DNA of 64,000 bases, taken from positions 43,492 through 107,491 of the forward strand of contig NZ_SOMN01000014.1 in NCBI RefSeq assembly GCF_004564235.1, given 5' to 3'. Origin of the DNA: Cohnella luojiensis. GTDB lineage: Bacteria; Bacillota; Bacilli; Paenibacillales; Paenibacillaceae. A program made the translations under genes and the position numbers. The notes beneath the pieces are model-generated. The model ran no database searches, was not told where the DNA came from, and saw only the letters and a program-made list of their open reading frames with translations. Shown piece by piece: positions 34,602 through 41,883 of this stretch; the first letter of the stretch is position 1; every line of letters starts with the position of its first letter.

Positions 34602-35660
34602 TCAATCTTCAGCTGTTATCGTTACGCGACTTGGATGGTCTTGAGTAATCTCGCCGATTAAGCTCGCTTCAACTCCGGCTTCCTTCAGCTCTTGCAGTAA
34701 GGAATCCGATTGATCTCCCGCAACCGAAATCAGCAGTCCTCCCGAAGTTACGGCATCGCAAAGAATCCATCGCCCCGTTTGATCCATCTCATCCGGAAAG
34801 GTGACATCGTTCTGTACATGAGCGAAATTATTTTTCGTTCCGCCGGGTACGAATCCGCTCTCCGCGAGCTCTCTTACCCTAGGCAGCAGCGGCACGGCTT
34901 TATGATGGATCTTTACGCCTACCTTACTGCCTTTGGCCATCTCTAAGGCATGTCCAATTAATCCGAACCCCGTCACATCCGTACAAGCGTGTACGGGATA
35001 CGGTTCCATAATCTCCGCGGCCGTTTTATTCAACGTGGCCATAACGCTGGTGAGGCGCTTCGTCTCTTCTTGCGATAACTGATCTTTCTTGATCGAAGTT
35101 GTCAAGATGCCCACTCCGATCGGTTTCGTTAAGATCAAGCGATCCCCGGGTTTCGCGCCGGCATTCGTACGCACTTTCTCGGGGTGAACGAGACCTGTAA
35201 CGGCCAGGCCGAACTTGGGCTCTTTGTCATCGATGGAATGGCCTCCGACTAGCGTGGCACCAGCTTCCCGAACCTTATCCGCTGCGCCTCGCAAGATTTC
35301 GGAGAGAACGCGCTTGTCCAATGTCGAGATAGGAAAGGCTACAATATTTAATACGGTTAAAGGCTTTCCGCCCATGGCATAGATATCACTGATCGCGTTC
35401 GCCGCTGCTATCTGTCCGAAATCATAAGGATCATCGACGATCGGAGTGAAGAAATCGACGGTTTGAACAAGAGCTAATTCATCGCTTAACCGGTAAACTC
35501 CCGCATCGTCGCTCGTATCCAATCCGACGAGCAAGTCCGGATTGGGTTGAGCCGGGGGAAGATTGCGTAACACTTCCATTAAATCGGCGGGTCCAATTTT
35601 GCAACCGCAGCCTCCTTTGCTCGATAAAGAAGTTAATTTAATGTTATTCATCATTTCCAT
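34602..35660 (-). CDS. selD: Selenide, water dikinase SelD
   Basis: 352 residues. N-terminal catalytic loop SSKGGCGCKIGP with Cys18, Cys20 and Lys21, equivalent to E. coli Cys17/Cys19/Lys20. The active residue is Cys, not selenocysteine. 'TVDFFTPIVDDPYDFGQIAA' and 'GGHSIDDKEPKFGLAVTG' are the ATP/metal-binding segments of the PurM/AIR-synthase fold. It makes selenophosphate from selenide and ATP. The first ATG at 35660 is used; an ATG three codons later is possible. No selA, selB or selC is seen in the window, so the visible use of selenium is tRNA modification by MnmH. Confidence 0.95.
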   Translation of the reverse strand: MEMMNNIKLTSLSSKGGCGCKIGPADLMEVLRNLPPAQPNPDLLVGLDTSDDAGVYRLSDELALVQTVDFFTPIVDDPYDFGQIAAANAISDIYAMGGKPLTVLNIVAFPISTLDKRVLSEILRGAADKVREAGATLVGGHSIDDKEPKFGLAVTGLVHPEKVRTNAGAKPGDRLILTKPIGVGILTTSIKKDQLSQEETKRLTSVMATLNKTAAEIMEPYPVHACTDVTGFGLIGHALEMAKGSKVGVKIHHKAVPLLPRVRELAESGFVPGGTKNNFAHVQNDVTFPDEMDQTGRWILCDAVTSGGLLISVAGDQSDSLLQELKEAGVEASLIGEITQDHPSRVTITAED

Positions 35661-35789
35661 TTGGATATCACGTTCCTTTCATGAATATTTAAATGGTACA
35701 CGATCACGAAGGGGGAAGCAATTATTCCAACCTAATAAAGCAAAGAAGCCGACAGATGTCGACTTCCACCATCTTACATATTAGATTTG

Positions 35790-36020
35790 TCAGTCTAGAA
35801 AACGGCTGTTCCAGCAGCTTTTCGTATCCGAATTAATTCTATCCCATGGATTATCTTTATTTAAGCACTGACTATCCCAGAAATTTCTATGGTATCCATT
35901 ACTTTTACTATTGCTTTTACCTGTATCTTCAACGTTTGCCACGTTTACCTTACTTTTGTTACTGCGATTACCAAGGCTTGTACGGCTTGTACACCTGTAC
36001 CACTTTGCATATCGGATCAC
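35790..36020 (-). CDS. Doubtful small Asn/Ser/Lys-rich protein
   Basis: 76 codons from GTG 36020, with GGAGG about 4 nt upstream. The sequence is polar and low in complexity (KVNVANVEDTGKSNSKSNG), without a recognisable domain. An overlapping frame starting at the nearby ATG reads 'MQSGTGVQAVQALVIAVTKV' then stops and continues open for 27 codons, so the DNA may be a decayed small spore-type gene with a nonsense change. I prefer the 76-codon frame for its ribosome site but hold it loosely. Confidence 0.35.
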   Translation of the reverse strand: MIRYAKWYRCTSRTSLGNRSNKSKVNVANVEDTGKSNSKSNGYHRNFWDSQCLNKDNPWDRINSDTKSCWNSRFLD

Positions 36021-36029
36021 ACATCCTCC

Positions 36030-36074
36030 CTAAACGGAGATCGAATGGGTGCCCATCCGATCTCCGTTCTTCAT
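36030..36074 (-). CDS. 14-residue leader peptide encoded in a hairpin
   Basis: ATG 36074 with AGGAGG 5 nt upstream encodes MKNGDRMGTHSISV and a TAG. Most of the ORF is a strong hairpin: AACGGAGATCG pairs with CGATCTCCGTT, plus ATGGG/CCCAT (36033-36068). The stop codon runs straight into GGGAGG, the ribosome site of the next frame. A ribosome reading the ORF would have to melt the hairpin. This suggests translational coupling or control of the downstream small gene. Confidence 0.5.
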   Translation of the reverse strand: MKNGDRMGTHSISV

Positions 36075-36150
36075 TCCAACCTCCTGTAATATTCATTTCG
36101 CAGCAGCAGTATATATTCAACTATCGACGTTTCGGAGGGACTGATGATAG

Positions 36151-36945
36151 TTGAACCAAGAGGCCTTATTCGAGCACCGATTTTGGCTGCAAATATTGGG
36201 TGACCACTCCAGGTTTATTTATAATGCCTTATCGCCAAAAGAGCAGCCGGACGCGCAAACGGCGGAACGATTCATCTTACTTTTCGATCAACTGCTCGGA
36301 CGAGCGAGAGCCATAACGGATTCCGTTCAGTTAGACGAACTAAACGCAGCGGCTTTGCAAGCTACACTAAGTCTTCGCTCCTTCAAACTCAGCTTATTGG
36401 AACGGCTTTTACTAGGAAAAGTTTCTATCGGATTTACTCCAACCTTCTTTAATCACATGGTAAATGAACTGGATGAGTATAAGAACATATTGGAGGAGCT
36501 AGTACGCGGCAATCCAGTTCCGCGATACCATTCGCTGCATCACGACCTGCTTTGGTTGCCGGATGCTTCCGGACATGCGGCAGCAATTGCCATGGATCTG
36601 GACGCGGTAGAGAAACGCCTCATCAAGAAAAGCGAAGCTTTCGAGAAGCATTTCAACGAATTTTATCTAAAAGCCATCGAGTTAACCGGATATTTGCGAA
36701 CGATGAACCAAAATTACCCTGTTATCCCGCGTTTTCATTCCGAAGTAAAGATGGAAATGTCCATATTCATGGCATTCCTGATGGAGATCGAGGAGCTTGG
36801 ATTAAGCGAAGAACTGCTCAGCCGCCTGAATCCGCTCGTTCCGGATCATATGTACCGCGAGGAATGTTACTACTTAATGAAATTAGCGCAGAGCGGCCAG
36901 ATTCCTTCGCCTAATTGCGATCCCGCCAAACCCCGTATTATGTAG
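36151..36945 (+). CDS. DUF2935 domain-containing protein
   Basis: 264 residues from TTG 36151 with GGAGGG 11 nt upstream. Two DUF2935 four-helix-bundle repeats: the first starts 'ALFEHRFWLQILGDHSRFIY' with the His-Glu-His metal pattern; the second holds 'FHSEVKMEMSIFMAFLMEIE'. The family has a ferritin-like fold with conserved His/Glu and is found mainly in spore formers, where some members associate with spores. Function unknown. It is a single gene with no clear terminator before the convergent radical SAM gene. Confidence 0.88.
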   Translation: MNQEALFEHRFWLQILGDHSRFIYNALSPKEQPDAQTAERFILLFDQLLGRARAITDSVQLDELNAAALQATLSLRSFKLSLLERLLLGKVSIGFTPTFFNHMVNELDEYKNILEELVRGNPVPRYHSLHHDLLWLPDASGHAAAIAMDLDAVEKRLIKKSEAFEKHFNEFYLKAIELTGYLRTMNQNYPVIPRFHSEVKMEMSIFMAFLMEIEELGLSEELLSRLNPLVPDHMYREECYYLMKLAQSGQIPSPNCDPAKPRIM

Positions 36946-36966
36946 TCCATTCCGCCTCTTCCTATT

Positions 36967-37785
36967 TTAAGGAGCGAAGCCCGCCTGACTAATCCGAATC
37001 TCATCCTCGGAAAATACCCGCCTAAGCCTATCGTAAACGATCCGGTATGCGGAAGAGTCGTACCATTGTTCTAATCCAAGTTTCTCGTATAACGCTAATA
37101 TTCCCAAAGTCCTTGTCCGTCTCCCTCCGCTGCCATCCCCCATAAAGTAGTCATCCAAGCAAACCCGGTTAACCAATGGCCTTAGCTTGTCAGGAAATGC
37201 TTCGCTGCTAGGTAGCAGAGGAGCGATCGTGGCCTGCGTTGCTACGCCGGCATCCGCCAATTGCCGCAGAGCTTCCAACCTGCCTCCAATCGGGGGCGCC
37301 GACGGAGAGAAATGCTTGCGGATCTCATCCAGATCCGTCTCCACGGTCATGCTAACCCTAACCTTATCCTTAAGTTTCAGCAACAGGTCGATATCTCTGG
37401 TAACAAGAGGGCTTCGCGTCTGTACAACCAGGAAATCCGGTTGTTCCTCCAGCATGACTTCAAGCATCGACCTGGTAACCTTTTCCTTGTGCTCGATAGG
37501 CTGATAAGGATCCGTGCTTGATGACATGAAGATCGTTACTTTACCTTTCGATTTGGCTTTGCGAATCTCTTTGCGCAGAATTTCTCCGGCTTCCACTTTT
37601 ATATCTACCCATGTTCCCCACTCCTCCTTGCGGAAAGCCGCTACCGGCATTTGACGCACGTAGCAGTAGGAGCAGCCGAATGAACATCCTACGTAGGGGT
37701 TTAGGGAATGGCTATAATCGGAGAGAAGGCCCGTACCTTTGTTGAGCAGGGACTTGGGTTTCTTGTACAGCAACTCCGTACTCAT
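36967..37785 (-). CDS. Radical SAM protein, spore-photoproduct-lyase-like (SPL family)
   Basis: 272 residues from ATG 37785 behind TAGGAGTGATTAAGG. The SAM-cluster motif is C-x3-C-x2-C (Cys34, Cys38, Cys41 in 'NPYVGCSFGCSYCYVRQ'), as in spore photoproduct lyase, followed by 'VTIFMSSSTDPYQPIEHKEK' and 'VVQTRSPLVTRDIDLLLKLK'. It is shorter than true SPL (about 340) and belongs to the Rv2578c-like SPL-related group of uncertain substrate. A DNA-repair role is possible but not shown. Confidence 0.9.
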   Translation of the reverse strand: MSTELLYKKPKSLLNKGTGLLSDYSHSLNPYVGCSFGCSYCYVRQMPVAAFRKEEWGTWVDIKVEAGEILRKEIRKAKSKGKVTIFMSSSTDPYQPIEHKEKVTRSMLEVMLEEQPDFLVVQTRSPLVTRDIDLLLKLKDKVRVSMTVETDLDEIRKHFSPSAPPIGGRLEALRQLADAGVATQATIAPLLPSSEAFPDKLRPLVNRVCLDDYFMGDGSGGRRTRTLGILALYEKLGLEQWYDSSAYRIVYDRLRRVFSEDEIRISQAGFAP

Positions 37786-37804
37786 CCTTAATCACTCCTA
37801 GGGG

Positions 37805-38632
37805 TCATTCGATCAGCTTAGCATGTACGACGAATCTAGCATCATCATTAGAATTCGAGCAAGTAGAGAGCGTCAGTATCGTGTCGTTGGCACTCAGCTC
37901 GGTATCCGTGCGATGCAAAGACTTTCCTTGTAAGTCCTGAATGAAGGTAAGGAAATCTCCGTCGTCATGGAAATCCGTTCTTAAGTAATCGTCGTTCGTA
38001 TCCGTAAAATAGGCGGAGAAAACCTGCCACTTCTTGTCGTCGTAGAGCGTGTCGAACTGTATGATCGAATGGTTATCGAAATACCATCTGCTTTCGTAGT
38101 TTAGCAAGGCCATGAACATCGTCTTGTTCTTCATATTGTGTCCGTACAGAATCCAATGCGCGGCAGGCTGTTCGATTCGATTGCGATAGTCCATGAAGAT
38201 GCTGCCGTTCACGTTTTCTTTCTTATGAAGGTCTCTCAATAAATAATACTCGTTGTCGTCCGACTGAACAACCGGGTAGTCGATTACGGTATCTTCGATT
38301 CGAACCCAACCGATCACGTCGTCGTTCACTTTTAGCAGCGGATTGAATCTCTCTTGGATAACCGCTTTGTCTGGATGGCTCTCCGGAACGGACACGGTTG
38401 CCGGTAGTGGAGGTGCTATCTTCTGCTCGCTTTCTTGGGTTTCTGGTTTGAATACGGTCTTGATCGGCGGATTGTTCTGTGGAGTCGCCCGGTATAATTT
38501 CTTAACCTCTTGCAATTGTTCTTGGCTCTGCTGGGCATCCCAGAAATAAGCGGCCAATCTCCCTGCTGAAAATAAGAAGACAAAGACAAACGCAGCCAAC
38601 AGGCCATAATAGCTCCATTTTCTCCAATTCAA
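37805..38632 (-). CDS. srtB: Class B sortase
   Basis: 275 residues from TTG 38632 with AAAGGAGAG upstream. N-terminal membrane anchor (about 8-28) and a linker to about 100. The sortase barrel follows, with catalytic His in 'ILYGHNMKN', Cys258 in TLSTCS and Arg266 in DDARFVVH. The 'YPVVQSDDNEYYLLRDLHKK' start of the barrel and the TLSTC motif are of class B. It joins proteins bearing an NPxTG-like signal to peptidoglycan. The gene directly upstream encodes such a substrate (NPKTG), separated by a terminator-like hairpin. Confidence 0.92.
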   Translation of the reverse strand: MNWRKWSYYGLLAAFVFVFLFSAGRLAAYFWDAQQSQEQLQEVKKLYRATPQNNPPIKTVFKPETQESEQKIAPPLPATVSVPESHPDKAVIQERFNPLLKVNDDVIGWVRIEDTVIDYPVVQSDDNEYYLLRDLHKKENVNGSIFMDYRNRIEQPAAHWILYGHNMKNKTMFMALLNYESRWYFDNHSIIQFDTLYDDKKWQVFSAYFTDTNDDYLRTDFHDDGDFLTFIQDLQGKSLHRTDTELSANDTILTLSTCSNSNDDARFVVHAKLIE

Positions 38633-38665
38633 GCGATTCTCTCCTTTCCCCTCTAGATGGAAGTA

Positions 38666-38699
38666 AAATCCGCATAGACCCTTAAGGGTATGCGGATTT
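38666..38699. terminator. Hairpin between the sortase substrate and sortase genes
   Basis: AAATCCGCATA pairs with TATGCGGATTT (11 bp) with inner ACCC/GGGT pairing; on the minus strand TTTACTT follows. It likely lowers sortase expression relative to its substrate, since srtB lies downstream on the same strand. Confidence 0.8.
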
Positions 38700-38719
38700 C
38701 CTCTTCTATTCGAACCCGG

Positions 38720-39496
38720 TTAATCTCGGTTAGCTTTTCTAACCTTATATACCATAGCAAGAGCGGCAAGACCCGAGATCATCGCCATGGTGACGTAAAG
38801 CGTCAAGTTCATGGAATCGCCTGTTTTCGGATTGGCTTCCGCGCCGGCGTTGTCGCTTGATGTATCATCCGTAGTGGCGTCGGTTTCTCCGGAATCGTCA
38901 GCACCCGCGCTCTCTTTGGCCGGCTCCTCCTCCGCAGCGCCATTGGAGTTCGTGAAGGTAATGTCGTCGATCCAAATTGTTCCGCTCTTTCCGTCTAGGA
39001 AGTTGAAGTGAAGCGCCTGAATTCCTTTGTCGATCTCATTAGCTGCGAGGTCGATGTAGATATCTTGGAAGTCCTTCGTTATCGCTGCGCCGGATAGGTC
39101 GGCGAAATTCTTGCCTATCGTCTTAACGGTCTCGCCCACGGCATAGTTGAGATCGAAATCCGCGCCTTCACCGCCCGCCGCTCCTTTTATGGTGATTTTT
39201 AAGTATTTATAGGAGCTCGCGTCTATGCCGCCGCCCGTACCGAACCAACCCTTGCTGCCGTATTCCAGCTTAAGCGCGTTATCGTCGAGCGTTGCGCTCT
39301 TGCCTGCGTCTCCTCCAGTCCATTGGGCTCCCGCATTAGAGCTTGCAAAATCTGCCAGTGCGGACCGGTCATAGTTATCGAACACAAGATCGTCGGAAGC
39401 CGCCATCGCGGATAATCCCGCGGCGAAACAGAGAAGAAAAGCGATAAGCAAGGACATGGACCACTTAAGAGATTTCTTCTTAAACCCGCTTGTCAT
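38720..39496 (-). CDS. Sortase B substrate with NPKTG sorting signal
   Basis: 258 residues from ATG 39496 with GAGGAGG upstream; longer frames have no site. Signal peptide about 1-33. A galactose-binding-like beta-sandwich covers about 38-185 ('DNYDRSALADFASSN', 'YKYLKITIKGAAGG', 'GTIWIDDITFTNS'), as in carbohydrate-binding modules. A Glu/Asp/Ser/Thr-rich stalk follows (about 187-228). The sorting signal NPKTGDS, a membrane helix and a basic tail (KVRKANRD) close the protein. It would be displayed on the wall by the neighbouring class B sortase and bind sugar or cell-wall polymer (ligand inferred). Confidence 0.9.
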   Translation of the reverse strand: MTSGFKKKSLKWSMSLLIAFLLCFAAGLSAMAASDDLVFDNYDRSALADFASSNAGAQWTGGDAGKSATLDDNALKLEYGSKGWFGTGGGIDASSYKYLKITIKGAAGGEGADFDLNYAVGETVKTIGKNFADLSGAAITKDFQDIYIDLAANEIDKGIQALHFNFLDGKSGTIWIDDITFTNSNGAAEEEPAKESAGADDSGETDATTDDTSSDNAGAEANPKTGDSMNLTLYVTMAMISGLAALAMVYKVRKANRD

Positions 39497-39548
39497 GAAA
39501 AAATGCCTCCTCAAAATTTGGAATATTCTCACCTCTGATAATAAATCT

Positions 39549-39562
39549 AAAGCGCTTCCAAG
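39549..39562 (-). promoter_or_regulatory. cre-like site upstream of the sortase substrate gene
   Basis: Minus-strand TGGAAGCGCTTTAG fits the CcpA consensus TGNAANCGNWNNCW except near its end. It lies about 55 nt upstream of the start codon. It suggests catabolite control of the surface protein. Confidence 0.45.
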
Positions 39563-39645
39563 GTCAGTTGCATTCCTACGTAAATCGTGCGCGTTACTAT
39601 GCAAAGCAAGATTTTTCCACATCATTTGCGCACCATAACAAATAA

Positions 39646-39681
39646 CGACCTGCAGTTCCCAGGTCGGGAACATACAGGTCG
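39646..39681 (-). terminator. Rho-independent terminator
   Basis: CGACCTG and CAGGTCG close an inner GTTCCC/GGGAAC stem; a T-rich tract follows on the minus strand. It terminates the Ser/Gly/Cys-tailed gene at 39701. Confidence 0.75.
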
Positions 39682-39700
39682 CCGTTTTACGCATGAAACT

Positions 39701-40717
39701 TTAATCCCCGCCGCCACCGCAGCTAGAAGATGAACAGCTGGAAGTCGAACAGCTCGATGACGAACCGCTCCCTCCGCCATCCGATGAATGCCCGCCGCTC
39801 CCGTTAGACGAATGGCTCTCGCTCCACCCGCCGCAGCTAGAAGCGCTTCCTCCAGGGTCGTTTTTCCTTTGCTCATCCGCCGTATATTGCTGCATATGAG
39901 TACCGTAATCGCCGCTATTTTGAACGGAGTGAAAGATCATTGCGCCCGCCAGGAAAGGCATGGCGCTTGCAGTCCCTAACAGAGGCCGTGAATCTTCGTA
40001 GGCGTTTTTATCCTCGGCTCGCGCGATTTGTGCTTTTGCCTTGGCGATCAGTAGAGTAATCGTTTCCTGAATCTCCGGAAAGCGCTCGGCGTTCTTCTCG
40101 TTGAAAAAGCGCGATACGAGCGTTCTCTCGTCGAGCTCGCGAAAGTCGTCAATCTGCGATTCGTTTAGCGGATAACGGAAGAAGCTGCCCCAAATCGCAC
40201 CGCTGTAGGGAGTAGCGACGAATAGATGCCCATACACCCAATCGAACCATGCCCGTTCACCCGGGTTAGGCTTCGGCGCCTCGCCGCTATGAGGCTCATG
40301 GTGAATGTGCGCTCCCATGAACCTTTTGCCGAAAGTCTCATACTCTCTGGAGAACATAAGCATTTCGTGCCAAATGTCGTCTACCGAATCGCTATACATA
40401 GGGACGGACTTCAATACGGCGGTCATCATAAAATAACGCTTGAGCTCGAACAGCTTCCAATCGAATTCCGCCAATGGCATCTCCGGGTATTTCGATTGTA
40501 TCCGCGATTTCAACTGCCATGCGAAATCCGGGCTTAGTCCCTCCTCTAATCTGGACTCCGTCGTCTGAAGCGGCAGGTCCGGTTGTAACTCCAGCCCCTT
40601 GGGCGGCAAATGCTTCGAGTAATCGGGTCCCCGCCGCTTGGCTTTCTGGCTTTTGGTAATCGCGATGGCAAATGAGATAACGACGATAACGAGGACAATC
40701 ACGAAAAAAGTTGGCAT
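39701..40717 (-). CDS. Membrane-anchored protein with GRDP-like core and Ser/Gly/Cys-rich tail
   Basis: 338 residues from ATG 40717 with AGAGGTGTG upstream. N-terminal membrane helix (about 3-22). The core (about 60-260) contains 'VDDIWHEMLMFSREYETFGK' and 'GAHIHHEPH', which recall the W-H...Y-x-x-F...HH-x-P pattern of glycine-rich-domain (GRDP/DUF1399-like) proteins. The last 60 residues are low-complexity: SSCGGWSESHSSNGSGGHSS and repeated SSCS/SSC ending CGGGGD. Comparable Cys/Gly tails occur in TIGR04222-type membrane proteins. Role unknown. The tail could carry modified or disulfide-linked cysteines. Confidence 0.75.
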   Translation of the reverse strand: MPTFFVIVLVIVVISFAIAITKSQKAKRRGPDYSKHLPPKGLELQPDLPLQTTESRLEEGLSPDFAWQLKSRIQSKYPEMPLAEFDWKLFELKRYFMMTAVLKSVPMYSDSVDDIWHEMLMFSREYETFGKRFMGAHIHHEPHSGEAPKPNPGERAWFDWVYGHLFVATPYSGAIWGSFFRYPLNESQIDDFRELDERTLVSRFFNEKNAERFPEIQETITLLIAKAKAQIARAEDKNAYEDSRPLLGTASAMPFLAGAMIFHSVQNSGDYGTHMQQYTADEQRKNDPGGSASSCGGWSESHSSNGSGGHSSDGGGSGSSSSCSTSSCSSSSCGGGGD

Positions 40718-40805
40718 TATCACACCTCTGGATCCTAATATTTCCTTAACTATATCATGATACGTGAAAATTAGACCACCTTGGACAACATAATAAACAT
40801 TAATG

Positions 40806-40834
40806 TTGACTAAGTCCGGACTAACCGCTAAAAT
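40806..40834 (+). promoter_or_regulatory. Sigma-A promoter of trhO with a palindrome in the spacer
   Basis: TTGACT (40806-40811), 17 bp, TAAAAT (40829-40834). The spacer holds the palindrome AGTCCGGACT (40813-40822), a possible operator, perhaps for the SufR-like regulator encoded two genes on. Confidence 0.7.
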
Positions 40835-40879
40835 ATACAGCAAGACAACTATTACCCGCTATGAAATGACCTATAGCTT

Positions 40880-40917
40880 AGCGGAAGAGACGAGGAAACC
40901 CTCCTTGCTCTTCCGCT
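40880..40917 (+). terminator. Terminator-like hairpin in the trhO 5' leader
   Basis: AGCGGAAGAG pairs with CTCTTCCGCT (10 bp), followed by ATTCTTTATTCTT. It lies between the promoter and the start codon at 40954, so it may attenuate transcription. The T-tract is interrupted, so it may instead be only a structural leader. Confidence 0.55.
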
Positions 40918-40953
40918 ATTCTTTATTCTTGCATAATAGAAAGGTGATCGATC

Positions 40954-41856
40954 ATGACTAAAGATTATCGCATCCTGCTATTTTACAAATACGTTCCGAT
41001 CGCTGACGCAGAAGCCTTTACCGCGGAGCATCTACAATTCTGCAAGGAACTCGGGATTAAGGGAAGAATTCTGATCGCCGAGGAAGGGATCAACGGCACG
41101 CTCTCCGGCACGATAGAGCAGACAAACAGCTATATGGAGGCCATGCACGCCCACCCCCTCTTCACCGATCTTTTGTTCAAGATCGACGAATCCGAGGGCC
41201 ATGCCTTTAAGAAGCTTTTCGTAAGACATAAAAAAGAGCTCGTCACCTTGCGTTACGACAAAAAGCTGAATCCCCACGTGGATGGCGGCGAACGTTTGAA
41301 ACCGAAGGAATTCCATGAGTACTTGCAAAGAGACGATGTACTCATCCTGGACGGCAGAAGCAATTATGAGTATGACCTTGGCCATTTCCGTAACGCCATC
41401 AAGCCCGACTTGGAGACTTTCCGCGAATTCCCGGATTGGATACGGAATAACCTTGCCGAGCATAAGGACAAACCCGTTCTAACCTACTGCACGGGCGGCA
41501 TTCGATGCGAGATGCTAACGGCCGTCCTCAAGAACGAAGGCTTTAAGAACGTGTTCCAATTGGATGGCGGCATCGTCACTTACGGTCAAGACCCGGAAGT
41601 TCAAGGCAAAGGCTTCGATGGCAATTGCTATGTGTTCGACGAGCGCGTATCGGTGCGGATCAACCAAACCGACGAGCACGTTCTCGTGGGCAAATGCCAT
41701 CACTGCGGAACGCCGACTGACCGATACGTGAACTGCACGGACGATACTTGCCATCTCCAACATCTCAGCTGCGAGCCGTGCGAGTCTGAGAAAAAGGGCT
41801 ATTGCTCCTCGGAATGCGAAGAACACGATCTAGTTGCATCCGGGTCAGTCCTGTAA
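40954..41856 (+). CDS. trhO: tRNA uridine(34) hydroxylase TrhO (rhodanese family)
   Basis: 300 residues from ATG 40954 with GAAAGGTGATCG upstream. N-terminal acylphosphatase-like domain (1-95), rhodanese domain with catalytic Cys179 in 'TYCTGGIRCEML', and a C-terminal Cys-rich zinc region ('KCHHCGTPTDRYVNC', later 'CEPCESEKKGYCSSEC'). Length and order match YceA/TrhO. It hydroxylates U34 of tRNAs on the way to 5-methoxyuridine or 5-oxyacetic acid. It lies 27 nt before a regulator gene. With mnmH it makes two wobble-uridine modification enzymes within 8 kb. Confidence 0.94.
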   Translation: MTKDYRILLFYKYVPIADAEAFTAEHLQFCKELGIKGRILIAEEGINGTLSGTIEQTNSYMEAMHAHPLFTDLLFKIDESEGHAFKKLFVRHKKELVTLRYDKKLNPHVDGGERLKPKEFHEYLQRDDVLILDGRSNYEYDLGHFRNAIKPDLETFREFPDWIRNNLAEHKDKPVLTYCTGGIRCEMLTAVLKNEGFKNVFQLDGGIVTYGQDPEVQGKGFDGNCYVFDERVSVRINQTDEHVLVGKCHHCGTPTDRYVNCTDDTCHLQHLSCEPCESEKKGYCSSECEEHDLVASGSVL

Positions 41857-41883
41857 TCTATCGAAGTATGGGGAGGTTATGCT

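Larger units (their letters stand above)
35661..36150. other. Gene-poor region with a small leader ORF and a doubtful small gene
   Basis: 490 bp between selD and the DUF2935 gene. It contains, on the minus strand, a 14-codon ORF with an excellent ribosome site (36030-36074) and a 76-codon frame behind a second site (35790-36020), described separately. The stretch 35700-35790 holds nothing I can name. Confidence 0.6.

Noticed and set aside
34602..35660. SelD as a selenoprotein
   Set aside because: The active-site codon is Cys and there is no in-frame UGA with a SECIS-like hairpin.
35846..36154. Plus-strand 102-codon Tyr-rich frame
   Set aside because: No ribosome site. Its Tyr richness comes from reading GTA/TAC-rich DNA antisense, and it runs through the hairpin and into the DUF2935 leader.
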